Part shown: positions 19,242 through 28,638 of the stretch, piece after piece | How the letters are laid out: the number at the start of each line of letters is the position of its first letter | How positions within the stretch are numbered: position 1 is the first letter of the stretch | Origin: Bog-473 sp963843365 | GTDB taxonomy: Bacteria > Actinomycetota > Acidimicrobiia > Acidimicrobiales > RAAP-2 | DNA: 64,000 nt | NCBI GenBank assembly: GCA_963843365.1 | Contig: CAWJKG010000004.1 | Coordinates: forward strand, 83,918-147,917 | Direction of reading: 5' to 3' | Program-made: the position numbers and the translations under genes | The notes under the pieces: generated by a model | The model's database searches: none | What the model saw: only the letters and a program-made list of their open reading frames with translations | What the model was told of the DNA's origin: nothing

Positions 19242-20377
19242 GGAGACGGTCCCCCGCGTCGACCCAGCGTCACCGCCGCCTCGCGGTGCAGGCGCCCGAA
19301 GCTGTAGTAGGCCGCGCAGGCACCCTCCGAGGACACCATGCAGGTACCGATCGGTGTCTCGGGCGTGCAGGCCGTGCCGAACACCTTGCACTCCCAGGGC
19401 TTGATCACGCCTTTGAGTACGTCGCCGCACTGGCACGCCTTCGGATCGGCCACCCGGACGTGCGGGATGGAGTAGCGGAGCTCGGCGTCGAAGGCGGAGA
19501 ACTCCGGGCGCAACATCAGCCCGCTGTTGGCCATGGAGCCGAGTCCCCGCCATTCGAAGTGCGGACGCAGCTCGAAGACCTCCGCCAGCACGGCCAGGGC
19601 GCGCGGATTGCCCTCTTCTCGGACCACCCGGGAGTACTGGTTTTCCACCTCGCAGCGGCCTTCTCGTCGCTGCAGCAACAACATGGCGATGCTTTCGAGG
19701 ATGTCGAGCGGTTCGAAGCCGGATGTGACGAGCGGCAGCCCGTACTCGGCCGGCACGAAACGATAGGGCCGCTGTCCGATGACGGAGGAGACATGCCCGG
19801 GTCCGAGAAACCCGTCCAGCCGGAGGTCGGGGGAATCGAGGATGGCTCGCAACGGTGGGACGATCGTGACGTGGTTCGAGAAGACCGAGAAGTTCGGAAT
19901 CCGCCGGTCCCGGGCCTCAATGAGCGTGAGCGCAGTTGCCGGAGCCGTCGTCTCGAAGCCGACGGCGAAGAAGACCACAGTGAGGTCTGGGTTCTCGACC
20001 GCGATCTGGAGGGCGTCGAGCGGCGAGTAGACGAAACGGACATCCGCCCCGGCCGCTTTGGCGTCGAGAAGGTTTCCCTTGCTGCCGGGCACGCGCATCA
20101 TGTCGCCGAACGTCGCGAATATCACGCCGGGTTCGTTCGCGATGGCGATGGCGTCGTCCACCCGCCCCATCGGGAGGACGCACACGGGGCAGCCGGGCCC
20201 ATGCACGAGCTCGACGTTGGCCGGAAGCACGTGCTCTATCCCGTGCCGGTAGATGGTATGGGTATGGCCGCCGCACACCTCCATGAACGAGTGCGCGTCG
20301 TCACCGGCCAGCGCGGCGATCCGGGCCAGCAGTCCCGCCGCCGCCGTGGGATCCCTGTACTCGTCGACGAACCTCAT
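19238..20377 (-). CDS. hypD: Hydrogenase maturation factor HypD
   Basis: 379 residues, intact. HypD is the iron-sulfur scaffold on which HypC, HypE and HypF assemble Fe(CN)2CO. Signatures: FMEVCGGHTHTIYRHG, LVHGPGCPVCVLPMGR, FATFGDMMRVPGS, FFAVGFETTAPATALT and the four-cysteine region CQCGDVLKGVIKPWECKVFG. It overlaps hypC by 4 bp upstream and hypF by 4 bp downstream, so the three are translationally coupled. Confidence 0.96.
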   Translation of the reverse strand: MRFVDEYRDPTAAAGLLARIAALAGDDAHSFMEVCGGHTHTIYRHGIEHVLPANVELVHGPGCPVCVLPMGRVDDAIAIANEPGVIFATFGDMMRVPGSKGNLLDAKAAGADVRFVYSPLDALQIAVENPDLTVVFFAVGFETTAPATALTLIEARDRRIPNFSVFSNHVTIVPPLRAILDSPDLRLDGFLGPGHVSSVIGQRPYRFVPAEYGLPLVTSGFEPLDILESIAMLLLQRREGRCEVENQYSRVVREEGNPRALAVLAEVFELRPHFEWRGLGSMANSGLMLRPEFSAFDAELRYSIPHVRVADPKACQCGDVLKGVIKPWECKVFGTACTPETPIGTCMVSSEGACAAYYSFGRLHREAAVTLGRRGGPSP

Positions 20378-20655
20378 AGGTCAGAAGGGTGTGGCGACCT
20401 CGCCATTGCGTCCAGCTCGTCTTCGTAGGCCCGACCCATGAGCTCAAGGGAGGCGAGAGCGGCCTCGGCCTCTGCCTCGTCGATCTTCGACATGGCGAAT
20501 CCGACGTGGATCAGGATCCAGTCGCCGGCGATCAGGGGCTCGTCCTCGAGCAGGCCGATATTGACGGTCCTCGTGACGCCCGAGACGTCGACGCGCGCCA
20601 GGTGGGGGGTAACCGGGGAGATCTCCCGGAGCTGGCCCGGTATGCCGAGACACAC
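20374..20655 (-). CDS. hypC: Hydrogenase maturation chaperone HypC
   Basis: 93 residues from the GTG at 20655, chosen because it gives the obligatory second-position cysteine (M/V-CLGIPGQL). The OB-fold body (ARVDVSGVTRTVNIGLLE, GDWILIHVGFAMSKIDE) is complete. HypC binds HypD and then the HydA precursor. First gene of the leftward hyp operon, divergent from hypA. Confidence 0.93.
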   Translation of the reverse strand: MCLGIPGQLREISPVTPHLARVDVSGVTRTVNIGLLEDEPLIAGDWILIHVGFAMSKIDEAEAEAALASLELMGRAYEDELDAMARSPHPSDL

Positions 20656-20994
20656 GGAATGCCGCCTCCTACTCGCTCGTCGCCCAGCGGTCGCCGTTGC
20701 CGCTGTCCGGTCTCGTGATCCCCATAGGGCCCTCGTGCTCTTCTGCTGAATCCGGCTCAGCACTCCACTCCGACCTTAGGCGTTTCCCGTCAGGGTCACT
20801 CCTCCGACGGTCGGCGGCCAGAGGGCTCCCAGATCGGGTCCCGGCCAATCGGGTCCCGGTCGGTTTCGGTACCGCCCTGTTCTGGGGACTGCTTGCCCCA
20901 GGGCGGAGGGCCGGACATGGTCCCGGCGTCAGGCTTTGTCGTCCGGGACAGCGGACGGGAGGCGAGGGATAGGCTTCGAGCAGGCGCCGCCTCC
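20656..20994. promoter_or_regulatory. Divergent hypC/hypA intergenic region
   Basis: 339 bp between two operons transcribed apart must contain both promoters. I see no confident -35/-10 pair, inverted repeat or known riboswitch; the sequence is GC-rich throughout. Confidence 0.45.
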
Positions 20995-21333
20995 ATGCAC
21001 GAACTCTCTCTCTGTACGGCAATCGCGAACACCGCGGTGAAGCACGCGGACGGACGCCCGGTGGCGCGAGTGACCGTAGAGATCGGGCATCTGCGCCAGG
21101 TGGTGCCCGACGCACTCCAGTTCAGTTGGAGTGTCGTGGCCGGCGCCACGACACTCCGGGACGCGGTCCTCGTGATCGAGCCCGTGCCAGCGGTGGTCGA
21201 ATGCGCCGCGTGCGGCGTGCGCACCACCCTCGACGTGCCGATCCTCGCCTGCGGCCGATGTGACCGGTTCGATGTCGAACTGATCAGCGGGGAGGAGTGC
21301 ATGGTGGTGTCGATCGATCTGGTGGAGGCGTAG
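20995..21333 (+). CDS. hypA: Hydrogenase nickel-incorporation protein HypA
   Basis: 112 residues from the ATG at 20995, which gives the invariant Met-His-Glu N-terminus that binds nickel. The structural zinc site is VECAACGV ... LACGRCD. HypA delivers nickel to HydA together with HypB, encoded 2 bp downstream. Confidence 0.94.
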   Translation: MHELSLCTAIANTAVKHADGRPVARVTVEIGHLRQVVPDALQFSWSVVAGATTLRDAVLVIEPVPAVVECAACGVRTTLDVPILACGRCDRFDVELISGEECMVVSIDLVEA

Positions 21334-21335
21334 CG

Positions 21336-22122
21336 GTGGGTCGGTTGCACATCCATTCCGAGAGTGACCACCACCATGACGCCGTGCGAGCCGGGACCGG
21401 CCATGGCGATCTGTCCGGGTACGCGGAATCGGGGGGTCAGAGGATCGCCATCCTCGAGGATCTCCTCGGGGAGAACGACCGGATCGCCGACGAGAACCAG
21501 AAGCGGTTTGCTGTGTCCGGCGTGTGCGTCGTCAACCTGATGTCCGCTCCGGGCGCCGGCAAGACGACCCTGTTGCGGAGCACTCTGCGGCACTTGCGCG
21601 ACTCGCTGCGGATCGGCGTTCTGGAGGGGGATATCACGACGAGCCTGGATGTCGACCAGCTCGAAGGCGCGGGGGCTGCGGCGATCTCCCTCGTGAACAC
21701 GAGCGCAGGCTTCGGGGGGGAGTGCCATCTCGATGCGGTGATGGTCCGGGCGGGGATGGAACGGCTCCCACTGGACGAACTCGACCTCCTGATCATTGAG
21801 AATGTCGGCAATCTGGTCTGTCCGGCCGAATTCCGGGTGGGCGAGCAGGCCAAGGCCATGGTCTTCGCCGTGACGGACGGAGAGGAGAAGCCTCTGAAGT
21901 ACCCGGTCATGTTCCGGGCCGTCGACGTGGTCGTGGTGAACAAGGTCGACCTCCTGCCGCACCTCGACTTCGATCTCCAGGCGTTTCTGTCCAACCTGCA
22001 CATGGTGAACCCGGTGGCGCACGTCATCCTGGCCAGCGCGCGCGACAGGGGAAGGTGTGGGGGAGTGGTGCTCCTGGCTGCTGGACCGGCGCGCCCAGGG
22101 AGCTGGGGAACGCACGCGCTGA
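21336..22122 (+). CDS. hypB: GTPase HypB, nickel insertion (one frameshift)
   Basis: GTP-hydrolysing partner of HypA. The N-terminus has a short histidine-rich stretch (HIHSESDHHHDAV) that may hold nickel. P-loop SAPGAGKTTLLR, switch region LEGDITTSLDVDQL, metal-site segment GECHLDA and NKVDLL are intact. A base missing or added near 22046 changes the frame; the corrected C-terminus is TGEGVGEWCSWLLDRRAQGA, ending at the TGA at 22120-22122. About 262 residues. GTG start at 21336. Confidence 0.92.
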
Positions 22123-22215
22123 CGCAGGCCCGGATGTCCCTCGCCCGGAGCCTCCGACTCGAGGCCCCTGCGCGGGCCGTGTCCGGGCGGCGGCCCCGCC
22201 GGTACGCTGCGTTGC

Positions 22216-23295
22216 GTGTCGACTGGCCTCGAGATCGTCGTCTGCGACGGCGACCAGACGGGTCAGGAGCTGCTGGACGAGGCGCTGCGGGTGCTCGACC
22301 CCGGCGTCCTCGGCTTCGGACTCGATCTGATCCGGTTCGACCTGTCCCTCGGGAATCGTCGCGCCACTGCCAATGACGTCGTCCGCGAGGCGGCGGCCGC
22401 CATGCGGCAGACGGGCCTGGGTCTGAAGGCCGCCACCATCACGCCCGAAACCACGGGCGACGTCGGGAGCCCCAACCGGATCCTGCGGGAAGGCGTGGGG
22501 GGATCGGTGATCGTGCGCACGGGCCGGCGCATTCCGGGCGTCGCCCCGCCGGCCTCGGTGGTGCACCCGATAGTGGTCGTCCGCATGGCCGTGGGCGATG
22601 CCTATGGCGCGGAGGAGCACCGCACGGGTGATCCGGGGAGCACCGGAGAGGAGGCGTGGCGGACCGAGCGCATCGACCGCTCGACCTGCCGCTCCGTGGC
22701 GGAGTACTCGTTCCGTACGGCCGTCGCCATGGGCGCGTGTGTGTACGGGGGACCGAAGTGGACGGTCTCGACGGTCTACGAGGGGATGCTGAAGGAGGAG
22801 ATGGACGCCGCCGCGGTGCGCTACCCGGCAGTGCCCTACCGCCCGACGCTCATCGATGCGGCGTATGCCGGGTTGCTCACGGAGTCGAGTGCGAGCCCGC
22901 TCGTGGTGCCTGCGCTCAATCGCGACGGTGACTGCCTGTCGGATCTCGTGCTGGCGCTCTTCGGCTCCATCGCCGGCGCCGAGTCGGTCCTGCTGGCGCT
23001 CGACGAGGACCTCCATCCGGTCGTCGCCATGGCGGAGGCCCCGCACGGGACGGCCCCGTCCCTCATGGGCAAGAACGTGGCCAACCCGATGGCCATGCTC
23101 CTGGCCTGCGCCGCCGTCCTCGAGCAGGCGGCTCGCGGCGATGCCGAGGTGGCCGGGGCGGCCGCCGCCATCCGCCGGGCCACGCTCGGTGCGGCGGCCG
23201 ACGGGATCCGCACATTCGACCTCGGGGGAGAGGCCTCGACCTCCGAAGTGGTCGACGAGGTGCTGCGGCGGCTTCGGGCACGATCAGGCGACTGA
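22216..23295 (+). CDS. Isocitrate/isopropylmalate dehydrogenase family protein
   Basis: 359 residues, intact, GTG start. Beta-decarboxylating dehydrogenase fold: GDQTGQELLDEAL, KAATITPETTGDVGSPNRIL, RSVAEYSFRTAVAMG, and the NAD(P)/metal region LNRDGDCLSDLVLALFGSIAGAES followed by EAPHGTAPSLMGKNVANP. The classical nucleotide-site motif H-G-T-A-P is present. The substrate could be isocitrate, 3-isopropylmalate or another 2-hydroxyacid; I cannot decide. It lies 94 bp downstream of hypB, so it may be co-transcribed. Confidence 0.8.
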   Translation: MSTGLEIVVCDGDQTGQELLDEALRVLDPGVLGFGLDLIRFDLSLGNRRATANDVVREAAAAMRQTGLGLKAATITPETTGDVGSPNRILREGVGGSVIVRTGRRIPGVAPPASVVHPIVVVRMAVGDAYGAEEHRTGDPGSTGEEAWRTERIDRSTCRSVAEYSFRTAVAMGACVYGGPKWTVSTVYEGMLKEEMDAAAVRYPAVPYRPTLIDAAYAGLLTESSASPLVVPALNRDGDCLSDLVLALFGSIAGAESVLLALDEDLHPVVAMAEAPHGTAPSLMGKNVANPMAMLLACAAVLEQAARGDAEVAGAAAAIRRATLGAAADGIRTFDLGGEASTSEVVDEVLRRLRARSGD

Positions 23296-23408
23296 GGACG
23301 ACGTTCCCGGCGACACGGGGTTTGCCGATCCGTCCGACGGGGAATTGAGAGAGGTACGCGCCCAACCTGGCCAGGGGGCTGGCGCAGTGTGACACCCGGT
23401 CGAGGGGG

Positions 23409-23434
23409 GCCCTCGGGCCGATGCGCCCGAGGGC
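23409..23434. terminator. GC-rich hairpin between convergent genes
   Basis: Perfect 10-bp stem GCCCTCGGGC / GCCCGAGGGC with a 6-nt loop, in the 305-bp gap between the dehydrogenase gene and the convergent ligD polymerase gene. There is no U-tract, as is common in high-GC actinobacteria. I see nothing else in the gap. Confidence 0.55.
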
Positions 23435-23600
23435 ACCGGGATCGGCGCCCCGCCTTGGGCGTCTGGCCACTACGACGGCCCGCGCGTCGATCGCGCGCGC
23501 ACCCGGGACGGTCGCGCGGCCCGAGAACGGTCGGGCCTTCCGGCGGGATTCCTCCACAGAGTTATCCCCCGGTGTGGATCCCTCGGGCTTCTTGGCTTCT

Positions 23601-24500
23601 TCAGCGCAGGCCGAGTGGTGCGAACAGGTCGCCGTCCTTGTCCACGCGGCGCAGGACGTCGGTCGTCTCGAAGCGAAGGAGAAGGGGATCCCCTTTTGTT
23701 GCGCAGCGGCGCACTTCCTCCGGGGTGACCGGGGTCGACACCGTGGGCGTCGGCATGGCCCGTACCGAATAGGCGGCGACCGTTGTCTTGGCCGCGTGGT
23801 TCTGGCTCCAGTCGATGAGGACGCGTCCCTTGCGCAACGATCGGCGCATGTTGGAGACGATCAGGTCGCGGTGGTCTGATTCCAGCTTGCGGGCGATCTC
23901 GTGGGAGCGGTCGCGCAGACTGTCCCACGTCGTCCTGGCCCCGATGGGGGCGTACAGCTGGAGCCCCTTCGATCCGCTCGTCTTGGCGAACGAGTCCGTG
24001 CCCTGCGCAGCCAGCTCCTCCATGATGTAGCCGGCGACCACACAGCATTCGACGATGGACGTGCCTTCTCCGGGGTCAAGGTCGAAGACCATGTGGTCAG
24101 GCCGTGCGGGGAGCGCGCGTCGACGACCGACATGCCACAGCGGGACGTGCAGCTCGATCGTCCCGAGGTTCGCGGCCCAGGCCAAGGTCGGCAGATCGTC
24201 GGCGACGACGTAGGGAATGACATCCTGGCCGTCGCTGGCGGACACGTCGACCGAGCGGACCCAGTCCGGTGCGTGGGACGGAATGTGCTTCTCGAAGAAG
24301 GACTTGCCCTCGACCCCGTCGGGAAAGCGCTTCATCGTCAACGGTCTGTCGCGCACGTGCGGCAACATGGCGGGAGCGATGCGCACGTAGTAGTCGATGA
24401 GCTGACCCTTGGTGAATCCGCTGGAGGGGAAGAGCACCTTGTCGAGGTTGGTGACCGAGAGCTCCCGGCCCTCGATCGTCGTGCGCGTGGGGCCCGCCAT
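23601..24500 (-). CDS. ligD: LigD-type polymerase (primase) domain protein
   Basis: 299 residues, intact. Archaeo-eukaryotic-primase-like polymerase that fills ends during non-homologous end joining. Typical segments: LSVTNLDKVLFPSSGFTKGQ, DRPLTMKRFPDGVEGKSFFE, catalytic acidic pair in HMVFDLDPGEG, KTSGSKGLQLYAP and the C-terminal VLIDWSQNHAAKTTVAAYS. In many bacteria it is fused to the ligase; here it is a separate gene whose ATG overlaps the ligase stop. Confidence 0.9.
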   Translation of the reverse strand: MAGPTRTTIEGRELSVTNLDKVLFPSSGFTKGQLIDYYVRIAPAMLPHVRDRPLTMKRFPDGVEGKSFFEKHIPSHAPDWVRSVDVSASDGQDVIPYVVADDLPTLAWAANLGTIELHVPLWHVGRRRALPARPDHMVFDLDPGEGTSIVECCVVAGYIMEELAAQGTDSFAKTSGSKGLQLYAPIGARTTWDSLRDRSHEIARKLESDHRDLIVSNMRRSLRKGRVLIDWSQNHAAKTTVAAYSVRAMPTPTVSTPVTPEEVRRCATKGDPLLLRFETTDVLRRVDKDGDLFAPLGLR

Positions 24501-25963
24501 CACTCGACCACGACCTCGTGCGGGTCCTTGTCCGGACGGAGGCCGCGCCAGGTGGGGTGTCGCAGCCTGCCGGCGTGTGTCCACTCGCCGAACGCGACCT
24601 CGCCGACCAGCTCGGGGCGGACGAAGTGTGCGGCGGCGGCGTCCGCCGCCGGAAGCGCCGACGCGAACGGACTGGTGGGGGTGGCCAACGACTGCAGGTC
24701 CCCGAGCAGTTCTGCCCGCACGCGTGCGCTGAAGCCGGTGCCGACCTTGCCGACGTAGCGCAGCCCGCCCTCGTCCGGGATGCCCAGCAGCAGCGCGCCC
24801 AGGCTGTCCCTGCGCTCCCCGCGCCCGTCCGTCCAGGCCCCTACCACCACCTCCTGGGTGCGGAAGGACTTGATCTTCGTCCAATCGGCACTGCGCCGGC
24901 CGGGCCGGTACGGTGACGCCCGCCGCTTGGCGATGATGCCCTCCAGTCCGCTCTGGACGGTCGCGGCGAGGATGTCCTGCCCGGAGACGTCGCGGAACGA
25001 GTCCGTCGTGGTGAAGGTCTCGCCGGAGAGCTGCAGCGCCTCCAGTCGCCGCCGCCGCTCGTCGTAGTCGGATTCCAGGATCGAATGCCCGTCGATGTAG
25101 AGGAGATCGAACACGACGAAGGTGACCGGGTCGGAGAGCGCCCGCCGTTTTGCCTCTCTCTGGTTCGACACGTGCATGCGTCGCTGCAGGGTGGCGAAGC
25201 TCGGCTTGCCGTCGTCGCCCAACGCCACGATCTCTCCGTCGATGATGCACGTCGTCATGCCCAGGAACTCCCCGATGTCGGCCAGTTCGGGGAAGGAGAC
25301 CGTCACATCGAGATCGTTCCGGCTCTGGGCCCGGACCCGCCCGCCTTCGACGAACAGGAGGGCACGGATGCCGTCCCACTTGATTTCGTACGCCCAGCCG
25401 TCGTCGTGGGCGGGCAGCTGCCCCGCCACCGCCAGCATGGGCGCCAGAGAGCCGGGGAAGGGATCGGCCCGGACGGAAGGTCCATGGCGGTGGATCATCC
25501 AGTCTCGGTCCTTCGTCTGGAAGAGCACGAAGCTCCCGGAGCTCCACGCGCCGTGGAGCACGAACTTGACCTCGGAGTCCGTCCACTTCTCCACGTCGTA
25601 GTGACCGCTGTCCCAGATCGTCATCTCCCCGCCCCCGTACTCGCCCTGCGGGATCTCGCCCTCGAAGGTGGCGTACTCCAGCGGGTGGTCCTCGGTGTGC
25701 ACCGCGAGGTGGTTCTTCTCGGGAGTCTCGGGGAGGCCCTTCGGGAGGGCCCACGACGCCAGGACGCCGTCACGCTCGAGCCGGAGGTCCCAGTGCAGGC
25801 TGCGCGCGTGGTGCTCCTGAATGACGAAGCGCTGACCGGAGGCCTGCGGGGCCGATCGGCGGCCCATGGGCTCCGGCGTCCGCTTGGGGTCCCGCTTGGT
25901 GCGGTAGGTGTCGAGCTTTCCGGTCGCGCTCGTGCCGTTCCGTCCCGTTGACCTGGGGGTCAC
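24500..25963 (-). CDS. ligD: ATP-dependent DNA ligase with N-terminal 3'-phosphoesterase domain
   Basis: 487 residues, intact. Residues ~45-160 form the LigD 3'-phosphoesterase domain (FVIQEHHARSLHWDLRLE; PQGEYGGGEMTIWDSG). Residues ~190-487 form the ligase, with the adenylated lysine in YEIKWDGIRALLF, IIDGEIVAL, LEGIIAKRRASPYRPGRRS and DWTKIK. Together with the adjacent polymerase gene it supplies the three LigD activities as two proteins. No Ku gene is visible in the window. Confidence 0.93.
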   Translation of the reverse strand: MTPRSTGRNGTSATGKLDTYRTKRDPKRTPEPMGRRSAPQASGQRFVIQEHHARSLHWDLRLERDGVLASWALPKGLPETPEKNHLAVHTEDHPLEYATFEGEIPQGEYGGGEMTIWDSGHYDVEKWTDSEVKFVLHGAWSSGSFVLFQTKDRDWMIHRHGPSVRADPFPGSLAPMLAVAGQLPAHDDGWAYEIKWDGIRALLFVEGGRVRAQSRNDLDVTVSFPELADIGEFLGMTTCIIDGEIVALGDDGKPSFATLQRRMHVSNQREAKRRALSDPVTFVVFDLLYIDGHSILESDYDERRRRLEALQLSGETFTTTDSFRDVSGQDILAATVQSGLEGIIAKRRASPYRPGRRSADWTKIKSFRTQEVVVGAWTDGRGERRDSLGALLLGIPDEGGLRYVGKVGTGFSARVRAELLGDLQSLATPTSPFASALPAADAAAAHFVRPELVGEVAFGEWTHAGRLRHPTWRGLRPDKDPHEVVVE

Positions 25964-26066
25964 CGCGCACCACCGTACTCGTAGGATCGGTTGGCTCGCG
26001 CAACACGGGGGTATGGAAACGAGCGGTTCGGCAAGGAGGATGTATGGCGCTGCAGGGGGTCACTCG

Positions 26067-27059
26067 ATGAACGTCGTCGAGCGCGTCGTGCGGCGGGTGG
26101 ATCACGCGCAACAAGGTTTGCGTCCGCTGGCGTTCGCGATCGGTGTCTTCAAGAAGTTCGGCGATGACCGGGGCGGTTCGCTGTCGGCGCTCCTGGCCTT
26201 CTATGGATTCTTGTCGCTCTTCCCGCTCCTTCTCCTTCTGGTCACGATCCTCGGGTTCTTCGGCGGCGGTGAGCACTCGTTCGTGCAACGGGTCGAGAAC
26301 TCTGCGTTCTCCCAGTTCCCCGTGGTCGGAACGAAACTGAGCACGAACATCCATGGCCTGCATGGACGCAGCGTCTTCGGGTTGATCGTGGGAATTCTCT
26401 TCGTGCTCTGGGGCTCCCAGGGCGCTCTCCAGACGGCGCAGTACGCGCAGGCCGAGATCTGGAACATCCCAGGCGTCAGCCGTCCCAATTTCTGGGCCCG
26501 CTTGGGCCGGACCGCTTCCATGATGGTGGTGCTCGGCCTGTTCCTCCTCGTCAGCACCGTCCTGGCGGGCCTCGTGACGATCGGCCATCACGGCGGGTGG
26601 GCCGTGGCGGGCGCGGCAGTGTCCTCGTTGGTCGTCAATGTCGGACTCTTCGTGGTCGCCTTCAGGCTGCTCACACCCAAACAGATCCCGTGGGCAGACA
26701 TGGTTCCCGGCGCCGTGGCCGGCGCAGCAGGATGGACCATTCTGCAATTCCTCGGGGGCGTGCTGATCGAGCACTCCCTTCGGAACACCAGCCGGGAGTA
26801 CGGCACGTTCGCGCTGGTGCTGGGACTCATCAGCTTTCTCTACCTGGCGGCCCAGGTGACGCTCTACGCCTCCGAGCTCAACGTTGTGCGTGTCCGGCAT
26901 CTGTGGCCGAGAGGCCTGGTGCAGCCGCCCCTCACCACCGCGGACAGAGAGGTGCTCTCCTCCATTGCGCTCGAGGGGAAGCGCAGGCCCGAGCAGTACG
27001 TGACCACGGGCTTTCGGGCCGACGGGAACCCATCGGAAGACCAGACCGACGCGTCGTAG
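26067..27059 (+). CDS. YihY/BrkB-family inner-membrane protein
   Basis: 330 residues from the ATG at 26067 (an upstream in-frame ATG exists at 26013). Six hydrophobic segments; family landmarks are RGGSLSALLAFYGFLSLFPLLLL near the start, QTAQYAQAEIWNIPGV and SREYGTFALVLGLISFLYL near the end. Once called ribonuclease BN, the family is now seen as membrane proteins of unknown, probably transport-related, function. Confidence 0.85.
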   Translation: MNVVERVVRRVDHAQQGLRPLAFAIGVFKKFGDDRGGSLSALLAFYGFLSLFPLLLLLVTILGFFGGGEHSFVQRVENSAFSQFPVVGTKLSTNIHGLHGRSVFGLIVGILFVLWGSQGALQTAQYAQAEIWNIPGVSRPNFWARLGRTASMMVVLGLFLLVSTVLAGLVTIGHHGGWAVAGAAVSSLVVNVGLFVVAFRLLTPKQIPWADMVPGAVAGAAGWTILQFLGGVLIEHSLRNTSREYGTFALVLGLISFLYLAAQVTLYASELNVVRVRHLWPRGLVQPPLTTADREVLSSIALEGKRRPEQYVTTGFRADGNPSEDQTDAS

Positions 27060-27148
27060 GCCGGACCCCGGTGCGGCTTCAGTTTCCCGGAGGCTCCCAT
27101 GGGTATTTCTCTGGACAACCCAGCCGTGAGTCGGGAGGGTCGCAGCGA

Positions 27149-27289
27149 ATGTCTGTAGCGATACGTGCAAGTGGAATCGGTGCCGTCGTCCTCCTCATGG
27201 GCGCCGTCATTGTGGGGTGGCGGCGTCGGCGCGTCTCGGTCGATCCGGTGACGGCCGAGCCGAGCACGGGGTTGGAAGGAGGAATCTGA
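27149..27289 (+). CDS. Small single-pass membrane protein, hypothetical
   Basis: 46 residues: an N-terminal hydrophobic helix (GIGAVVLLMGAVIVGW) then a basic WRRRR stop-transfer patch and a polar tail. A weak GGAGG lies 13 bp upstream. No family recognised. Confidence 0.4.
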   Translation: MSVAIRASGIGAVVLLMGAVIVGWRRRRVSVDPVTAEPSTGLEGGI

Positions 27290-27292
27290 ACG

Positions 27293-27418
27293 ATGACCGC
27301 GAAGCACTCCGAGCAGGAGGGCACCGCGCCGGACCTCCTGGAGATGGCCCGGGTCAGCCTGCCGGAGACAATGGCTCGTTGTACGCGGAATTCGGAATCG
27401 GACGCTCCCGTCCCGTAG
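27293..27418 (+). CDS. Small ORF, hypothetical
   Basis: 41 residues (MTAKHSEQEGTAPDLLEMAR...), preceded by GGAGG at about 27277-27281. It follows the small membrane protein by 3 bp. No family recognised; it may be spurious or frameshift-truncated. Confidence 0.3.
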   Translation: MTAKHSEQEGTAPDLLEMARVSLPETMARCTRNSESDAPVP

Positions 27419-27463
27419 TGTCAGCCCTTGCCGCAGAGGGCGGGCGACGGGGGACTGGGGGCC

Positions 27464-28615
27464 ATGGGGATTCAGGTCGAGCAGCTCATCGAAACTGCGG
27501 TGGCGCGGGCGGGATCGGACGACTTCGGCGAGGACACGTGGCAGGAAGGCCTCACCGTCCTCGTTGATTCGCTCACGGCCGAGTCCGCACTGAACGAGCT
27601 CGGCGAGAGTGTGCTGACCGACCAGCTCGTGGGCCTTCTGGTCAACCGCCTCGAGGTGGAGCAGTGGCACGCCCGCTACCCCGAGATCGGGCAGCTTGCG
27701 ATCGTGAGTCCGCTGTTCGGGTTGGGGCTCCCACGCACGGGATCCACCGCCTTGAGCTTCCTGCTTGCGTGCGACACGGCACGTCGGTCCCTGCGCACGT
27801 GGGAAGCGGGCAAGCCGTGCCCACCCCCCGAGACGGCGACGGAGCACACCGACCCGCGTATCGCCGAGACACAGGTGGGCATCGACATCACCAACGAGAT
27901 GTTCCCCGATTTCGTCGGCATGTTGCCGACCTCGGCGTCGGGACCGCAGGAATGCCTGCTCCTCATGGCGCTCGACTTCCGATCGCAGCTCTTCGAAGGC
28001 ATGGCCCGCATTCCCAGCTACAGCAGGTGGCTGCTCTCCTGCGACATGGAGCCGGCGTATCACTACCATCGCCGTGTCCTGCAGTTGCTGCAGTGGCGCT
28101 GTCCTCCGGAGCGGTGGTGGTTGAAGACGCCGGCCCACATGCACTCCATTGAGGCCCTGAATCGGGTGTACCCCGACGCGCGCTTCGTCATGACCCATCG
28201 CGACGTGGGCAAGGTGCTGCCGTCCGTCTGCGCGGTGTTCGAGGCACTGTCGAGCGTGCTGACCGATCACCCGGATCCGGTGGCGATCGGCACGCACAAT
28301 TCGGAGCTGTGGCGCTACTCGCTGCACCGTCTGATCGACTTCCGCGACGATGGCAACGAGAACCGCTTCTTCGACGTCTCCTTCGGGGAGGTGCAGCGTG
28401 ACCCTCTGGCCGCGGTCGCCCAGCTCTACGCCGAGCTTGGGGACGATCTGAGTGACGACGCCCGACAGCGCATGGAGGACTGGTGGGCGGAGAGCTCGCA
28501 GGAGCGATCGGGGCCGCACAGGTACAAGGCCGAGACGTTCGGACTCGACCCGGCGACCATCCGGCAGCAGTACGCCTTCTACTACGACCGCTTCGACGTC
28601 ACGCTCGAGGACTGA
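27464..28615 (+). CDS. Sulfotransferase family protein
   Basis: 383 residues from the ATG at 27464, intact. The 5'-PSB-like PAPS-binding motif is FGLGLPRTGSTALSFLL; the 3'-phosphate-binding region appears as WWLKTPAHMHSIEALNRVYP and FVMTHRDVGKVLPSVC. The C-terminal HRYKAETFGLDPATIRQQY is common in actinobacterial sulfotransferase-like proteins. It probably transfers sulfate to a lipid or small molecule; the acceptor is unknown. Confidence 0.85.
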   Translation: MGIQVEQLIETAVARAGSDDFGEDTWQEGLTVLVDSLTAESALNELGESVLTDQLVGLLVNRLEVEQWHARYPEIGQLAIVSPLFGLGLPRTGSTALSFLLACDTARRSLRTWEAGKPCPPPETATEHTDPRIAETQVGIDITNEMFPDFVGMLPTSASGPQECLLLMALDFRSQLFEGMARIPSYSRWLLSCDMEPAYHYHRRVLQLLQWRCPPERWWLKTPAHMHSIEALNRVYPDARFVMTHRDVGKVLPSVCAVFEALSSVLTDHPDPVAIGTHNSELWRYSLHRLIDFRDDGNENRFFDVSFGEVQRDPLAAVAQLYAELGDDLSDDARQRMEDWWAESSQERSGPHRYKAETFGLDPATIRQQYAFYYDRFDVTLED

Positions 28616-28638
28616 ATGCTGCGGGTCGCCCCCGTGAC

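Noticed and set aside
23560..23590. DnaA box or origin signal near ttatccccc
   Set aside because: Only one poor match (TTATCCCCC) and no dnaA/dnaN context.
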